Of a DNA stretch of 64,000 nt, positions 38,557-47,416 are shown one piece after another. The notes beneath the pieces were generated by a model. It saw only the letters and a program-made list of their open reading frames with translations. It had not been told where the DNA came from and searched no databases. Every line of letters begins with the position of its first letter. Position 1 is the first letter of the stretch. The stretch is from positions 3,286,001-3,350,000 of the forward strand of contig NZ_JACCBV010000001.1 in assembly GCF_013409785.1 (NCBI RefSeq), in the 5' to 3' direction. The stretch comes from Microbacterium immunditiarum (lineage in GTDB: Bacteria; Actinomycetota; Actinomycetes; Actinomycetales; Microbacteriaceae). The position numbers and the translations under genes were made by a program.

Positions 38557-39707
38557 GGGCTGTCCACTTCGGGGCGGGCAACATCGGCCGCGGGTTCGTC
38601 GGCCTGCTGCTGCACGAAGGCGGCTACGAGCTGGTGTTCTCGGACGTCGCGGCGCCCCTCGTCGACGCGATCAACGCCGTCGACTCGTACACCGTGCACG
38701 AGATGGGCGACGGCGGGCGCGACATCGTCGTGACCGGCTTCCGCGCGATCAACAGCGCCGAGCACCCCGACGACGTGATCGAAGAGGTCGCCGGGGCGAA
38801 CGTCGTCACGACCGCGGTCGGGCCGACCGTGCTGAAGTTCGTCGCTCCGCTGATCCTGTCGGGGCTCGCCCTGCGCGACCCCTCATCGCCGCCGCTGCAG
38901 ATCATGGCGTGCGAGAACGCGATCAACGCGACGGACCTGCTGCGCGACGAGATCCGCGAGCGCGCGGGCGACGCGTGGGAGGCGATCTCCGGCCGCGCCG
39001 TGTTCGCGAACACGGCCGTGGACCGCATCGTGCCCGCGCAGCCCGAGGGCGGCGGCGTCGACGTGACCGTCGAGCCCTTCTACGAGTGGGCGATCGAGCG
39101 GCCGCCGTTCGGCGACGACCCGCCGAACATCCCCGGCGCGCACTTCGTCGACGACCTCGCGCCCTACATCGAGCGCAAGCTCTTCACGGTCAACACCGGG
39201 CATGCCACCACGGCGTACTTCGGGGCGGAGGCGGGCGTCGAGAGGATCTCGGATGCCCTCGCCGACCCCGGCATCGCCGCCAAGGTCGCCGCCACGCTCG
39301 AAGAGACGTCGGCGCTGCTGGTGGTCAAGCACGAGCTCGATCCCGCCCACCTCGCGTCGTACCGCGAGACGATCCTGAACCGCTTCCGAAACCCCGCGCT
39401 CCCCGACACCGTGTGGCGCGTCGGACGCCAGCCGTTGCGCAAGCTCTCACGCCACGAGCGGTTCGTCGGGCCGGCGGCCGAGGCGGCGGAGCGCGGCCTC
39501 GCCGTCGACGCGCTCGTTGCGGCCATGGGCGCCGCGCTCGCGTTCGACGACCAGGAGGACCCGCAGGCGGTCGACATGCAGCGGATGCTGCGCGAGCTCG
39601 ACTCCGCCGCGTTCACCGCCGAGGTGACGGGGCTCGAGCCGGAGCATCCGCTGTTCGGCAAGGTGCAGGCAGAGGTCGAGAAGCGCCAGGCGGCGATCGC
39701 GGGCTGA
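38553..39707 (+). CDS. mtlD: Mannitol-1-phosphate 5-dehydrogenase
   Basis: MtlD oxidises mannitol-1-phosphate to fructose-6-phosphate with NAD. The 384-residue product starts MRAVHFGAGNIGRGFVG (NAD site), with ACENAINATD, and the substrate/catalytic region KLFTVNTGHATTAYFG about 205-225. It is the last gene of the operon and completes the route from external mannitol to glycolysis. Start overlaps the mtlF stop. Confidence 0.96.
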   Translation: MRAVHFGAGNIGRGFVGLLLHEGGYELVFSDVAAPLVDAINAVDSYTVHEMGDGGRDIVVTGFRAINSAEHPDDVIEEVAGANVVTTAVGPTVLKFVAPLILSGLALRDPSSPPLQIMACENAINATDLLRDEIRERAGDAWEAISGRAVFANTAVDRIVPAQPEGGGVDVTVEPFYEWAIERPPFGDDPPNIPGAHFVDDLAPYIERKLFTVNTGHATTAYFGAEAGVERISDALADPGIAAKVAATLEETSALLVVKHELDPAHLASYRETILNRFRNPALPDTVWRVGRQPLRKLSRHERFVGPAAEAAERGLAVDALVAAMGAALAFDDQEDPQAVDMQRMLRELDSAAFTAEVTGLEPEHPLFGKVQAEVEKRQAAIAG

Positions 39708-39792
39708 GGTTCAGTCGCCGGGGCGGGGCTGCGTCTCGCGGCCCTCGCTCGGCCTGTGGGCGAGTGATTTCGGTTAACGGCGCGTAACGGCT

Positions 39793-39798
39793 TAGGGT
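39793..39798 (+). promoter_or_regulatory. -10 box (TAGGGT) of the monooxygenase operon
   Basis: TAGGGT would start transcription near 39,805, leaving a leader of about 34 nt with GGGGAG before the ATG at 39839. This promoter is therefore not leaderless. Confidence 0.5.
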
Positions 39799-39838
39799 AT
39801 CCAAGGCCGAACACCGGGACGACGGAGTCTGGGGAGAT

Positions 39839-41209
39839 ATGCAACAGCACCGCTATGCCATCGTGGGCGCCGGACCGTCGGGGCTCTCCGCCGCGCGGGC
39901 GCTGCAGAAGGCCGGCATCGCGTTCGACGGCTACGAGGCCTCTCGCGGCGTCGGCGGCCTGTGGGACATCGAGAACCCCCGCTCGACGATGTACGAGTCG
40001 GCGCACCTCATCTCGTCGCGCACGACGACGGAGTTCGCCGAGTTCCCGATGAAGACGGATGCCGACTACCCGAGCCACCGCACACTCATCGAGTACTTCC
40101 GCGACTATGCCGAGCACTTCGGGCTCACCGAGCACTTCACGTTCGACACCAAGGTCACCGGGCTCGAACGCGGGGCCGACGGCCTCTGGACCCTCCGCGC
40201 CGACGGACCGGACGGCCCGATCGAGGAGCGGTACGCCGGAGTGATCCTCGCGAACGGCACGCTCGCCGAGCCGAACGTGCCGACATTCCGCGGCGAGTTC
40301 ACCGGCGAGATCATGCACACCTCGAAGTACAAGACCGCCACCCAGCTCACGGGCAAGCGCGTGCTCATCGTCGGCGCGGGCAACTCGGGGTGCGACATCG
40401 CCGTCGATGCCGTGCACCACGCGGCATCCGTCGAGATGAGCGTCCGTCGCGGCTATTACTTCGTGCCGCGGTACATCTTCGGAAAGCCCTCCGACACGCT
40501 CAACCAGGGCCGGCCGCTCCCCCGTCCCATCAAGCAGTTCCTCGACACGCGCGTGCTGCGGGCGTTCACGGGCGACCCGGCACGCTTCGGATTCCCGAAG
40601 CCGGACTACAAGATCTACGAGTCGCACCCGATCGTCAACACGCTCATCCTGAACCACCTCGGGCAGGGCGACCTGCGCATCCGTCCCGACATCGACCGGT
40701 TCGACGGCGACACGGTGCACTTCCGCGACGGGACGAGTGGTCGGTACGACCTCGTGATGCTCGCGACGGGCTACACGCTCGACTACCCGTTCGTCCCGCG
40801 CGAGGAGTTCAACTGGAACGGCTGGGCGCCGAAGCTCTTCCTCAACGTCTTCCCACCGCCGGTCGACGGCGCGTTCAACGGGCTCTTCGTGATGGGCATG
40901 ATCGAGGCGTCCGGCATCGGCTGGCAGGGCCGCTACGAGCAGGCGGAGCTCATCGCCGCCTACCTGACGGCGACGCCCGACCGGCGCGCCGCGTTCCGGC
41001 GGAGGATCACGGATGCCCCCTGGCCCGACCTGACCGCCGGATACAGGTACCTCGGGCTCGAGCGAATGTCGTACTACGTCAACAAGGATGCCTACCGGCG
41101 CGCCGTGCGTGAAGCGACCGCCGAGCTGCGTGGTGACGCCTCGGGCGCGGGGCGCGGCATCCGCTCCTCATCCCCCGTCCGCCGCTCGCGCGAGAAGGTG
41201 ACCGCATGA
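39839..41209 (+). CDS. Flavin-containing monooxygenase
   Basis: A 456-residue class B flavoprotein monooxygenase. It has GAGPSG for FAD (10-15), an FMO fingerprint FTGEIMHTSKY that fits F-x-G-x3-H-x3-Y, and a second nucleotide site GAGNSG for NADPH. ATGY (here LATGYTLDYPF) links the domains. It could be an FMO or a Baeyer-Villiger enzyme; the fingerprint is closer to FMO. The stop overlaps the transporter gene (ATGA), suggesting it acts on the imported compound or its product. Substrate unknown. Confidence 0.88.
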   Translation: MQQHRYAIVGAGPSGLSAARALQKAGIAFDGYEASRGVGGLWDIENPRSTMYESAHLISSRTTTEFAEFPMKTDADYPSHRTLIEYFRDYAEHFGLTEHFTFDTKVTGLERGADGLWTLRADGPDGPIEERYAGVILANGTLAEPNVPTFRGEFTGEIMHTSKYKTATQLTGKRVLIVGAGNSGCDIAVDAVHHAASVEMSVRRGYYFVPRYIFGKPSDTLNQGRPLPRPIKQFLDTRVLRAFTGDPARFGFPKPDYKIYESHPIVNTLILNHLGQGDLRIRPDIDRFDGDTVHFRDGTSGRYDLVMLATGYTLDYPFVPREEFNWNGWAPKLFLNVFPPPVDGAFNGLFVMGMIEASGIGWQGRYEQAELIAAYLTATPDRRAAFRRRITDAPWPDLTAGYRYLGLERMSYYVNKDAYRRAVREATAELRGDASGAGRGIRSSSPVRRSREKVTA

Positions 41210-42183
41210 ACCCCGACGGCGTCGCGCTGAACTTCACGCCCGAGACGCTCATCATCCTGAACGTCGTCCTCGGCCTGATCATGCTCGGGATCGCGCTCGA
41301 CACGACCCCCGACGACTTCAAGGTGGTCGTGCGCAAGCCGAAGCCGTTCGTCATCGCGATCCTCGCGCAGCTCGTCGTGCTGCCCGCCGTGACCTTCGCG
41401 CTGACGCTCATCCTCCCTGTGACGCCGTCGATGGCGCTCGGCATGATCCTCGTGGCGTGCTGCCCGCCGGGGAACATCTCGCAGGTGCTCACGCACCGCG
41501 CGGGCGGCAACGTCGCGCTGTCGGTGTCGATGACGGCCGTCGGCAACGCGATCTACATCTTCATGCTCCCGCTGTCGATCGCGTTCTGGGGCTCGCTGCA
41601 CCCGACCGCGCGCGAGCTGCTCGCGGCCGTGTCGCTCAACCCGTGGCAGATGCTGCTCGAGATCGTCCTCATCATCGGCGTGCCGTTCGCGATCGGGCTG
41701 TTCGTTCGTGCGAGGTTCCCGAAGATCGCGGCCAAGGTGCAGCCGTTCGTCAAGTGGTTCTCGCTCATCGCGCTGCTCGGGTTCATCGTCGCGGCGCTCG
41801 CCGGGAACTGGATGTACTTCATCACGTTCCTCGGGATCATCGTGCTCGTCGTCACGGTGCACGACGCGGTCGCGCTCGCGATCGGCTACAGCACCGCTGT
41901 CGTCGGCGGCCTCGGCACGCGCGAGCGCAAGGCGATGACGTTCGAGGTGGGCATCCGCAACGCCGGCCTCGGTCTCGGCCTCGTCTTCACGTTCTTCGGC
42001 GGGCTCGGCGGCATGGCGATCGTCGCCGGGTGGTGGGGCATCTGGGACATCATCGCCGGCCTCATCGTCGCCGCGCTGTGGGCGCGTCACACCAAGCGCC
42101 GCACGGGCTCGGCCAAGGGCGACGCGACGTGGCACGCCGAGCCGACAGAGCCGACGGATGCCCCCACGGGGGCGGCATCATGA
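41206..42183 (+). CDS. BASS-family (bile acid:sodium symporter-like) transporter
   Basis: A 325-residue protein with about nine or ten membrane helices. It has the BASS-type motif CCPPGNISQVLTHRAGGNVALS, which forms the crossed-helix substrate/Na site, and a later EVGIRNAGLGL segment. Bacterial members carry organic acids, pantoate-like compounds or steroids. The polar C-terminal tail is cytoplasmic. It is coupled by ATGA overlaps to the monooxygenase before and the SDR after. The substrate is not determinable. Confidence 0.88.
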   Translation: MNPDGVALNFTPETLIILNVVLGLIMLGIALDTTPDDFKVVVRKPKPFVIAILAQLVVLPAVTFALTLILPVTPSMALGMILVACCPPGNISQVLTHRAGGNVALSVSMTAVGNAIYIFMLPLSIAFWGSLHPTARELLAAVSLNPWQMLLEIVLIIGVPFAIGLFVRARFPKIAAKVQPFVKWFSLIALLGFIVAALAGNWMYFITFLGIIVLVVTVHDAVALAIGYSTAVVGGLGTRERKAMTFEVGIRNAGLGLGLVFTFFGGLGGMAIVAGWWGIWDIIAGLIVAALWARHTKRRTGSAKGDATWHAEPTEPTDAPTGAAS

Positions 42184-43208
42184 CGACGGACGCTCACGGA
42201 GTCCGTCCCATCGCGCGGAATGCGGCGCGAGGACGCGACACGACGGAGGTGAAGGACGTGCGGGTGCTCATCACGGGCGGCGCCGGGTTCCTCGGGATGC
42301 ACGTCGCCGAAGCGCTCGGAGCACGCCCCGAGGTGTCGCTCGTCGTCGCGGGCGATGTGCGGCGGCCGGGGCATCCGGTCGACGGCGTCGTCTACGAGGA
42401 CTGCGACGTCACCCGACCCGACGGCCTCGTCGCGCTCCTGCGCCGGCACGAGATCGACGTCGTCGTGCACCTCGCGGCCATCGTGAACCCGGGGCGCGAT
42501 CACGACCTCGAATACCGTGTCGACGTGGACGGCACGCGACACGTGCTGGAAGCGTGCGTCGAGGCGGGCGTGCGCCGGGTCGTCGTGTCGTCGTCGGGCG
42601 CCGCGTACGGCTACCACCCCGACAACCCCGAGTGGCTGCGCGAGAGCGACCCGGTGCGCGGGAACGACGAGTTCCCGTACTCGAAGCACAAGCGGCTCGT
42701 CGAGCAGATGCTCGCCGGGTACCGCCTCGCGCACCCCGAGCTCGAGCAGGTCGTGTTCCGCATCGGGACGATCCTCGGCCCGACGGTCTCCAACCAGATC
42801 ACGGCGCTGTGGAAGGGGCGGCGCATCCTCGCGATCCGCGGCTCCGACTCCCCCTTCGTGTTCGTGTGGGTCGACGACGTCGCCGGAGCGATCGCGCGCG
42901 CCGCGACCGACGGCCCGCCGGGCGTCTACAACGTCGCGGGCGACGGCCGGGTGACGGTGCGCGAGCTCGCGGCGCGCCTGGGCAAGCGGGTCTTCACTGT
43001 GCCGGCGGGCGCGCTCGCGTTCGCGCTGCGTGTCGGGCGCACGCTGCGCCTCACCGTGCACGGCCCCGAGCAGGTCGGATTCCTGCGGTACCGCCCGGTC
43101 CTCGCGAACGACGCCCTCAAGGAGGAGTTCGGCTACACGCCGCGCATGACCTCGGCCGAGGCGTTCGAGGCGTACGTCGCCTCGCACCCGGAGGTCGTGC
43201 GGGGCTGA
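42180..43208 (+). CDS. Extended SDR, NAD-dependent epimerase/dehydratase-like
   Basis: The 342-residue protein has a 27-residue N-terminal stretch, then VRVLITGGAGFLGMHVAEAL (NAD site), VVHLAAIVNPG, VVVSSSGAAYG and catalytic YSKHK. Similar proteins act on sugar nucleotides or on steroid-like alcohols. The start overlaps the transporter stop (ATGA); an internal GTG at 42,261 with GGAGG upstream would remove the odd N-terminus and is a real alternative. It completes the oxygenase-transporter-dehydrogenase operon. Confidence 0.85.
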   Translation: MTTDAHGVRPIARNAARGRDTTEVKDVRVLITGGAGFLGMHVAEALGARPEVSLVVAGDVRRPGHPVDGVVYEDCDVTRPDGLVALLRRHEIDVVVHLAAIVNPGRDHDLEYRVDVDGTRHVLEACVEAGVRRVVVSSSGAAYGYHPDNPEWLRESDPVRGNDEFPYSKHKRLVEQMLAGYRLAHPELEQVVFRIGTILGPTVSNQITALWKGRRILAIRGSDSPFVFVWVDDVAGAIARAATDGPPGVYNVAGDGRVTVRELAARLGKRVFTVPAGALAFALRVGRTLRLTVHGPEQVGFLRYRPVLANDALKEEFGYTPRMTSAEAFEAYVASHPEVVRG

Positions 43209-43248
43209 GGCCGCGCCGGCGCGCGCGGCGGTGCGCGGCATTCGCGGG

Positions 43249-43326
43249 CCGAACTCCGGAAGGACCGACGCCGCCGCATTCCCAGCCGAACGGCGACCCC
43301 TCGGAGCGACTTTCTCCGGAGTTCGG
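43249..43326. repeat. Inverted repeat, type B, copy 1
   Basis: CCGAACTCCGGA (43249-43260) and its exact reverse complement (43315-43326) enclose 54 nt, which contain another GCCGAAC. It lies 41 nt after the SDR stop and 92 nt before the PD-(D/E)XK-like gene. The 210-bp gap 43209-43418 holds nothing else I can identify. Confidence 0.85.
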
Positions 43327-43418
43327 TCCGCTCCTCCTCCGCATGCGTTCGCCGCTGGCTCTCCACATCCGAACTGCCGCGAGGCACACCGCCGGGCGCG
43401 GGCGCTCACCGTGGAGTT

Positions 43419-44330
43419 GTGCGCACGACCACACGACCGGCGAGGCCGACGCTGCCGCACCTGCTCTCGACGCAGGCGCTGATCGACAGCGGCATGACTC
43501 GACGCCGACTGGCGAGTGCAGCGGCCGAGGGTCGGCTCATCCGCGTGCGCAAGGGGCGATACCTGAGAGCGGGAACCGACTCCGTCTTCGTCCGAGCGGC
43601 GCGTCTGGGCGGGCGCGTGGACTGCGCGTCCCTCGTCCACCACATCGGAGTGTTCGTCCGCGACACGCCTCACCTCCACATCCAGATGGACCCGGATGCC
43701 AGTCGCGTGCCCGCTCGCCCGGACGACGTGGTTCGGCACTGGCGACCGACGCGCGCGTCGAGCTCCGAGCTTGCCACTTCTGTCGTCGAAGCGCTCGTGC
43801 AGGCCACTCGGTGCCAGGAACCCCGTGCTGCCGTTGCGACGCTGGACAGTGCCTGGCACCTCGGCCTCATCGACGAGGGCGATCTCGCAGTGATCTTCTC
43901 GGCACTGCCACGGCGCTACCGGGTGCTCCGCCAACTGCTCGACAGGCGTAGCGAGTCCGGGCCGGAGACGCTCGTCCGGCTCATACTTCGCGCGATCGGA
44001 TGCCGTGTCGACGTGCAGGTACAGCTCACGCACGTCGGCCGGGTCGACTTCGTGGTCGATGAGTGGCTCATCATCGAGTGCGATAGCGGGCAGTTCCACT
44101 CCGATTGGGAAGCGCAGAAGCGCGATAGGCGAAGAGACCTCGCCGCGGCGCGTCTCGGCTACTCCACTGTGCGGCTGCTAGCCGAAGATGTCATGTGGCA
44201 CGCCGACGCCGTGCAGTCGGCGCTCCGGGAGATCATCGCGCGCGGACCCGGCGCCCATCGCCGTGCCGAACTCCGGAGAGATCGCGCCGTCGGTGCGGAG
44301 ATGACCCGCAATCCGGTGGTTCTCCGCTGA
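43419..44330 (+). CDS. AbiEi/DUF559-like protein with PD-(D/E)XK-type C-terminus, palindrome-flanked
   Basis: A 303-residue protein, GTG start. Residues 12-48 are a winged-helix segment (LIDSGMTRRRLASAA ... LIRVRKGRYLRAG) as in AbiEi antitoxins. The C-terminal domain from about 190 has a Vsr/DUF559-like nuclease core: VDFVV (Asp210), ECDSGQFH (Glu220, Asp222, His227), KRDRRRDLAAARLGY. The acidic spacing nearly matches the homologue at 30.7 kb (D-x10-E-x-D there, D-x9-E-x-D here). It is flanked by type B inverted repeats, the second overlapping its 3' end. No toxin partner is adjacent. Confidence 0.75.
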   Translation: MRTTTRPARPTLPHLLSTQALIDSGMTRRRLASAAAEGRLIRVRKGRYLRAGTDSVFVRAARLGGRVDCASLVHHIGVFVRDTPHLHIQMDPDASRVPARPDDVVRHWRPTRASSSELATSVVEALVQATRCQEPRAAVATLDSAWHLGLIDEGDLAVIFSALPRRYRVLRQLLDRRSESGPETLVRLILRAIGCRVDVQVQLTHVGRVDFVVDEWLIIECDSGQFHSDWEAQKRDRRRDLAAARLGYSTVRLLAEDVMWHADAVQSALREIIARGPGAHRRAELRRDRAVGAEMTRNPVVLR

Positions 44331-44360
44331 CGAACGATGAGAATTCCGGAGTTCGGCACG
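44262..44360. repeat. Inverted repeat, type B, copy 2
   Basis: CGTGCCGAACTCCGGA (44262-44277) and its perfect reverse complement (44345-44360) enclose 67 nt. The left arm lies in the last codons of the PD-(D/E)XK-like gene, whose stop is in the loop; the right arm is in the gap before the convergent add gene. Confidence 0.9.
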
Positions 44361-44414
44361 CACACGCGCTACGCACGCACGGCAGCCGCACCGCGCGCAC
44401 GGCGCGCGCCGGGC

Positions 44415-45530
44415 TCAGTCGCCGAAGCCCTCCGAGATGAGGTCGATGAGCTCCTCGCGCTGCTCGACCGGGAGGAACGCGCCCGCGGCGGCGTTCAGCT
44501 GGAACTCCTCGAGGTCATCGAGCCCGTAGTCGAAGGTCTCGGCGAGCAGCGCCAGCTCGCGCGTGAGCGACGTGCGGCTCATGGTGCGGTTGTCGACGTT
44601 CACCGTGACCGAGAACCCGAGCTGGTAGAGCAGGTCGAACGGGTGGTCCTCGAGGGTCGTGCCCCATGCGGCGATCGCGCCCGTCTGCAGGTTCGACGAC
44701 GGCGACAGCTCGAGCGTGATCTCGCGATCGCGCACCCAGCGCGCGAGGTCGCCGAACTGCACGAGCACCTCCTCGCCCTCGCGCGACACGATGTCGAGGT
44801 CCTCGGCGACGCGCACTCCGTGCCCGAGGCGCAGGGCGCGTCCGTCGATGAGGGCCGAGCGGATCGAGTCGAGCCCGGCCGCCTCTCCGGCGTGCACCGT
44901 CGCCGGGAAGAACTCCGACGCGAGGTAGTCGAACGCCTCGCGGTGCTGCGACGGCGGGAAGCCGTCCTCGGGGCCGGCGATGTCGAAGCCGACGGCGCCG
45001 CGCGTGCGCCAGTCGACGGCCAGGCGTGCGATCTCGAGCGAGCGGTCGGTGTGGCGCATCGCCGTGATGAGCTGGCCGACGCGGATGTCACGGCCGGCGG
45101 ACGCCGCCGCGTCCTCGCCCTCCTCGATGCCCTCCTGCACCGCCTCGACGACCTCGTCGAGCGAGAGGCCGCGCGCGAGATGCTGCTCCGGCGCCCAGCG
45201 CACCTCACCGTAGATGACGCCGTCCTGGGCGAGGTCCTCGACGAACTCGCGCGCGACGCGCGTCAGACCTTCGCGCGTCTGCATGACCGCGGTCGTCAGG
45301 TCGAACGTCTTCAAGTACTCGACCAGCGACCCCGAGTCGCTCTTGTCGGCGAACCAGTCGGCGAGGGCGCCGGGATCCGTCTCGGGCACATCCAGCCCGA
45401 TCTCGTCGGCCAGCTCGACGATCGTCGCGGGACGCACGGCGCCATCGAGGTGGTCGTGCAGCGACACCTTCGGAAGGCTCCGGATCGAGACACCGTCGAG
45501 GACCGCGTCCCCGTGCTGGTCGATGGGCAT
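44415..45530 (-). CDS. add: Adenosine deaminase
   Basis: Add converts adenosine or deoxyadenosine to inosine. The 371-residue product has the metal-site motif HDHLDG near residue 25, HAGEA, LGHGVRV and NVDNRTMS for the last ligand. ATG at 45530 with AGGAG upstream. It is the last gene of the salvage cluster, 106 nt after deoA on the same strand; that gap shows no further gene. Inosine produced can be split by the phosphorylase encoded at 25.8 kb. Confidence 0.95.
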   Translation of the reverse strand: MPIDQHGDAVLDGVSIRSLPKVSLHDHLDGAVRPATIVELADEIGLDVPETDPGALADWFADKSDSGSLVEYLKTFDLTTAVMQTREGLTRVAREFVEDLAQDGVIYGEVRWAPEQHLARGLSLDEVVEAVQEGIEEGEDAAASAGRDIRVGQLITAMRHTDRSLEIARLAVDWRTRGAVGFDIAGPEDGFPPSQHREAFDYLASEFFPATVHAGEAAGLDSIRSALIDGRALRLGHGVRVAEDLDIVSREGEEVLVQFGDLARWVRDREITLELSPSSNLQTGAIAAWGTTLEDHPFDLLYQLGFSVTVNVDNRTMSRTSLTRELALLAETFDYGLDDLEEFQLNAAAGAFLPVEQREELIDLISEGFGD

Positions 45531-45636
45531 GTGGTGCTCCTCTGCGGCGATTGGTGTGAAGGACGTGTGACGGCGGTGCGGTGGTGCTGCGGCAGTCGTC
45601 GGCCACTGGCGACGCTACTCGATCGGGCGGCTCCGC

Positions 45637-46944
45637 TCAGCCCGTGATCCGCTCCCGGACGATCGGCGCCGGGGTCGGAGCATCCGGCCCGATCTCCCAC
45701 GCCCCCTCGACGGCCTCGAGAGCGCGCGCGAACCGCGCCCCGTCGTCGGCGAGCAAGGTGAACAGCGGCTGACCGGCGGTGACCTCGTCGCCGGGCTTCG
45801 CGTGAAGATCGATGCCGGCCGCGTGGACGACCGGATCCTGCGCGCGGGCGCGGCCCGCTCCGAGGCGCCATGCGCCGATGCCGAACGCGAGGGCGTCCAG
45901 GCGCGTGACGACGCCGGACGACGGCGCCGTGACGGTGTGCGTCTCGCGCGGCGCCGGGAGAGGAGCATCCGGATCTCCGTCCTGCGCCCGGATCATCGCG
46001 CGCCACGTGTCCATCGCGCGCCCGTCACGGAGCGCTTCTTCGACGTCGGCTTCGGGCTGCCCGGCAAGAGCGAGCATCTCGCGTGCGAGCGCGACCGTGA
46101 GCTCGACGACGTCGGCGGGCCCACCGCCGGCGAGCACCTCGACCGACTCGCGGACCTCGTTTGCGTTGCCGATCGCGAGGCCGAGCGGCGTGTTCATGTC
46201 TGTCAGCAGCGCCGTCGTCGCGACGCCCGAGTCGGTGCCGAGCTCCACCATCGTGCGCGCGAGCTCGCGTGCGCGCTCGACGTCGCGCATGAAGGCGCCC
46301 GAGCCGAACTTGACGTCGAGGACGAGCGCGCCCGTTCCCTCGGCGATCTTCTTCGACATGATGCTCGACGCGATGAGCGGGATCGCCTCGACGGTGCCCG
46401 TCACATCGCGCAGCGCGTACAGTCGCTTGTCCGCCGGCGCGAGCCCCGTGCCGGCTGCGCAGATCACCGCTCCGACGTCGCGCAGCTGCGCGAAGAGCTC
46501 GTCGTTCGTCAGCGCCGCCCGCCAGCCCGGGATCGACTCGAGCTTGTCGAGCGTGCCGCCGGTGTGGCCGAGACCTCGGCCCGAAAGCTGCGGCACCGCG
46601 ACGCCGAACGACGCGACCAGCGGTGCGAGCGGGAGCGTGATCTTGTCGCCGACTCCCCCCGTCGAGTGCTTGTCGGCTGTCGGCTTGCCGAGGCCTTCGA
46701 AGCTCATGCGCTCGCCCGACGCGATCATCGCGTCGGTCATGACGCGGATCTCGTCGCGCGTCATGCCGTTGAGCAGCACCGCCATCGCGAAGGCCGCCAT
46801 CTGCGCATCCGAGACGTATTCGCGCGTGTAGGCGTCGATCATCCAACGCAGCGCGTCTTCGGGAACCGCCCCGCCGTCGCGCTTCGCGCGGATGACGTCG
46901 ACCGCGTCAAACGCTTCGACTCGCCCGGTGTCGGGGTCCGTCAT
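45637..46944 (-). CDS. deoA: Thymidine phosphorylase
   Basis: DeoA cleaves thymidine or uridine with phosphate into base and (deoxy)ribose-1-phosphate. The 435-residue product has the signature DKHSTGGVGDK, SGRGLGHTGGTLDKLESIPG, and the C-terminal pyrimidine phosphorylase domain (TVTAPSSGVVTRLDA). The ATG at 46944 overlaps the cdd stop (ATGA); the frame upstream of this is cdd read out of frame. Confidence 0.96.
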   Translation of the reverse strand: MTDPDTGRVEAFDAVDVIRAKRDGGAVPEDALRWMIDAYTREYVSDAQMAAFAMAVLLNGMTRDEIRVMTDAMIASGERMSFEGLGKPTADKHSTGGVGDKITLPLAPLVASFGVAVPQLSGRGLGHTGGTLDKLESIPGWRAALTNDELFAQLRDVGAVICAAGTGLAPADKRLYALRDVTGTVEAIPLIASSIMSKKIAEGTGALVLDVKFGSGAFMRDVERARELARTMVELGTDSGVATTALLTDMNTPLGLAIGNANEVRESVEVLAGGGPADVVELTVALAREMLALAGQPEADVEEALRDGRAMDTWRAMIRAQDGDPDAPLPAPRETHTVTAPSSGVVTRLDALAFGIGAWRLGAGRARAQDPVVHAAGIDLHAKPGDEVTAGQPLFTLLADDGARFARALEAVEGAWEIGPDAPTPAPIVRERITG

Positions 46945-47342
46945 CTCGACGCCTCCTCGAGATCGCGCGGACCGAACGCGTCGGGAAGCACCTCGTCGAT
47001 CGTGCGGATGCCCGACACGGTCTCGAGCAGCATGCCCGGGATCGCGAACTCGTAGAGCAGCTGCCGGCAGCGGCCGCACGGCATGATCGTGTGCCCATCG
47101 CCGTTCACGCACACGAACGCGACGAGATTGCCGCCGCCGGTGTTCGCGAGCTCGCTCACCAGGCCGCATTCGGCGCACAGCGTCACGCCGTACGACGCGT
47201 TCTCGACGTTGCAGCCGGTGACGATCCGCCCGTCGGTGACCAGCGCGGCGGCACCGACCCGATACCGCGAGTACGGCGCGTACGCACGGCGCATCGCGTC
47301 GGTCGCCGCTGCGCGGAGCTCATCCCAGTCGATGTCGGTCAC
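46941..47342 (-). CDS. cdd: Cytidine deaminase
   Basis: Cdd turns cytidine into uridine, the substrate of DeoA. The 133-residue homotetrameric-type enzyme has CNVENASYGVTLCAE with the catalytic Glu, and zinc ligands in PCGRCRQ. The GTG start overlaps the stop of a 24-codon ORF and the cdd stop overlaps deoA, so the three are translated as a chain. Confidence 0.96.
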   Translation of the reverse strand: MTDIDWDELRAAATDAMRRAYAPYSRYRVGAAALVTDGRIVTGCNVENASYGVTLCAECGLVSELANTGGGNLVAFVCVNGDGHTIMPCGRCRQLLYEFAIPGMLLETVSGIRTIDEVLPDAFGPRDLEEASR

Positions 47343-47413
47343 GAACGGCCACCCTTCGGGTCGGGATCGGGAGGGTCGACGGATGCGCCGCCCGCGCGCT
47401 CTCGGTCAGGCAT
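47339..47413 (-). CDS. 24-residue ORF linking the permease and cdd genes
   Basis: The ORF reads MPDRERAGGASVDPPDPDP then KGGRS. Its ATG lies 3 nt after the permease stop, with AAGGGG 6 nt upstream, and its TGA overlaps the cdd GTG (GTGA). The peptide is hydrophilic with no fold I recognise. The arrangement suggests translational coupling through the gap, though it could be chance. Confidence 0.45.
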   Translation of the reverse strand: MPDRERAGGASVDPPDPDPKGGRS

Positions 47414-47416
47414 GGG

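Noticed and set aside
43419..44330. Classical type IV AbiE toxin-antitoxin system
   Set aside because: No AbiEii nucleotidyltransferase toxin gene is next to either AbiEi-like gene, and both have an additional nuclease-like C-terminus.
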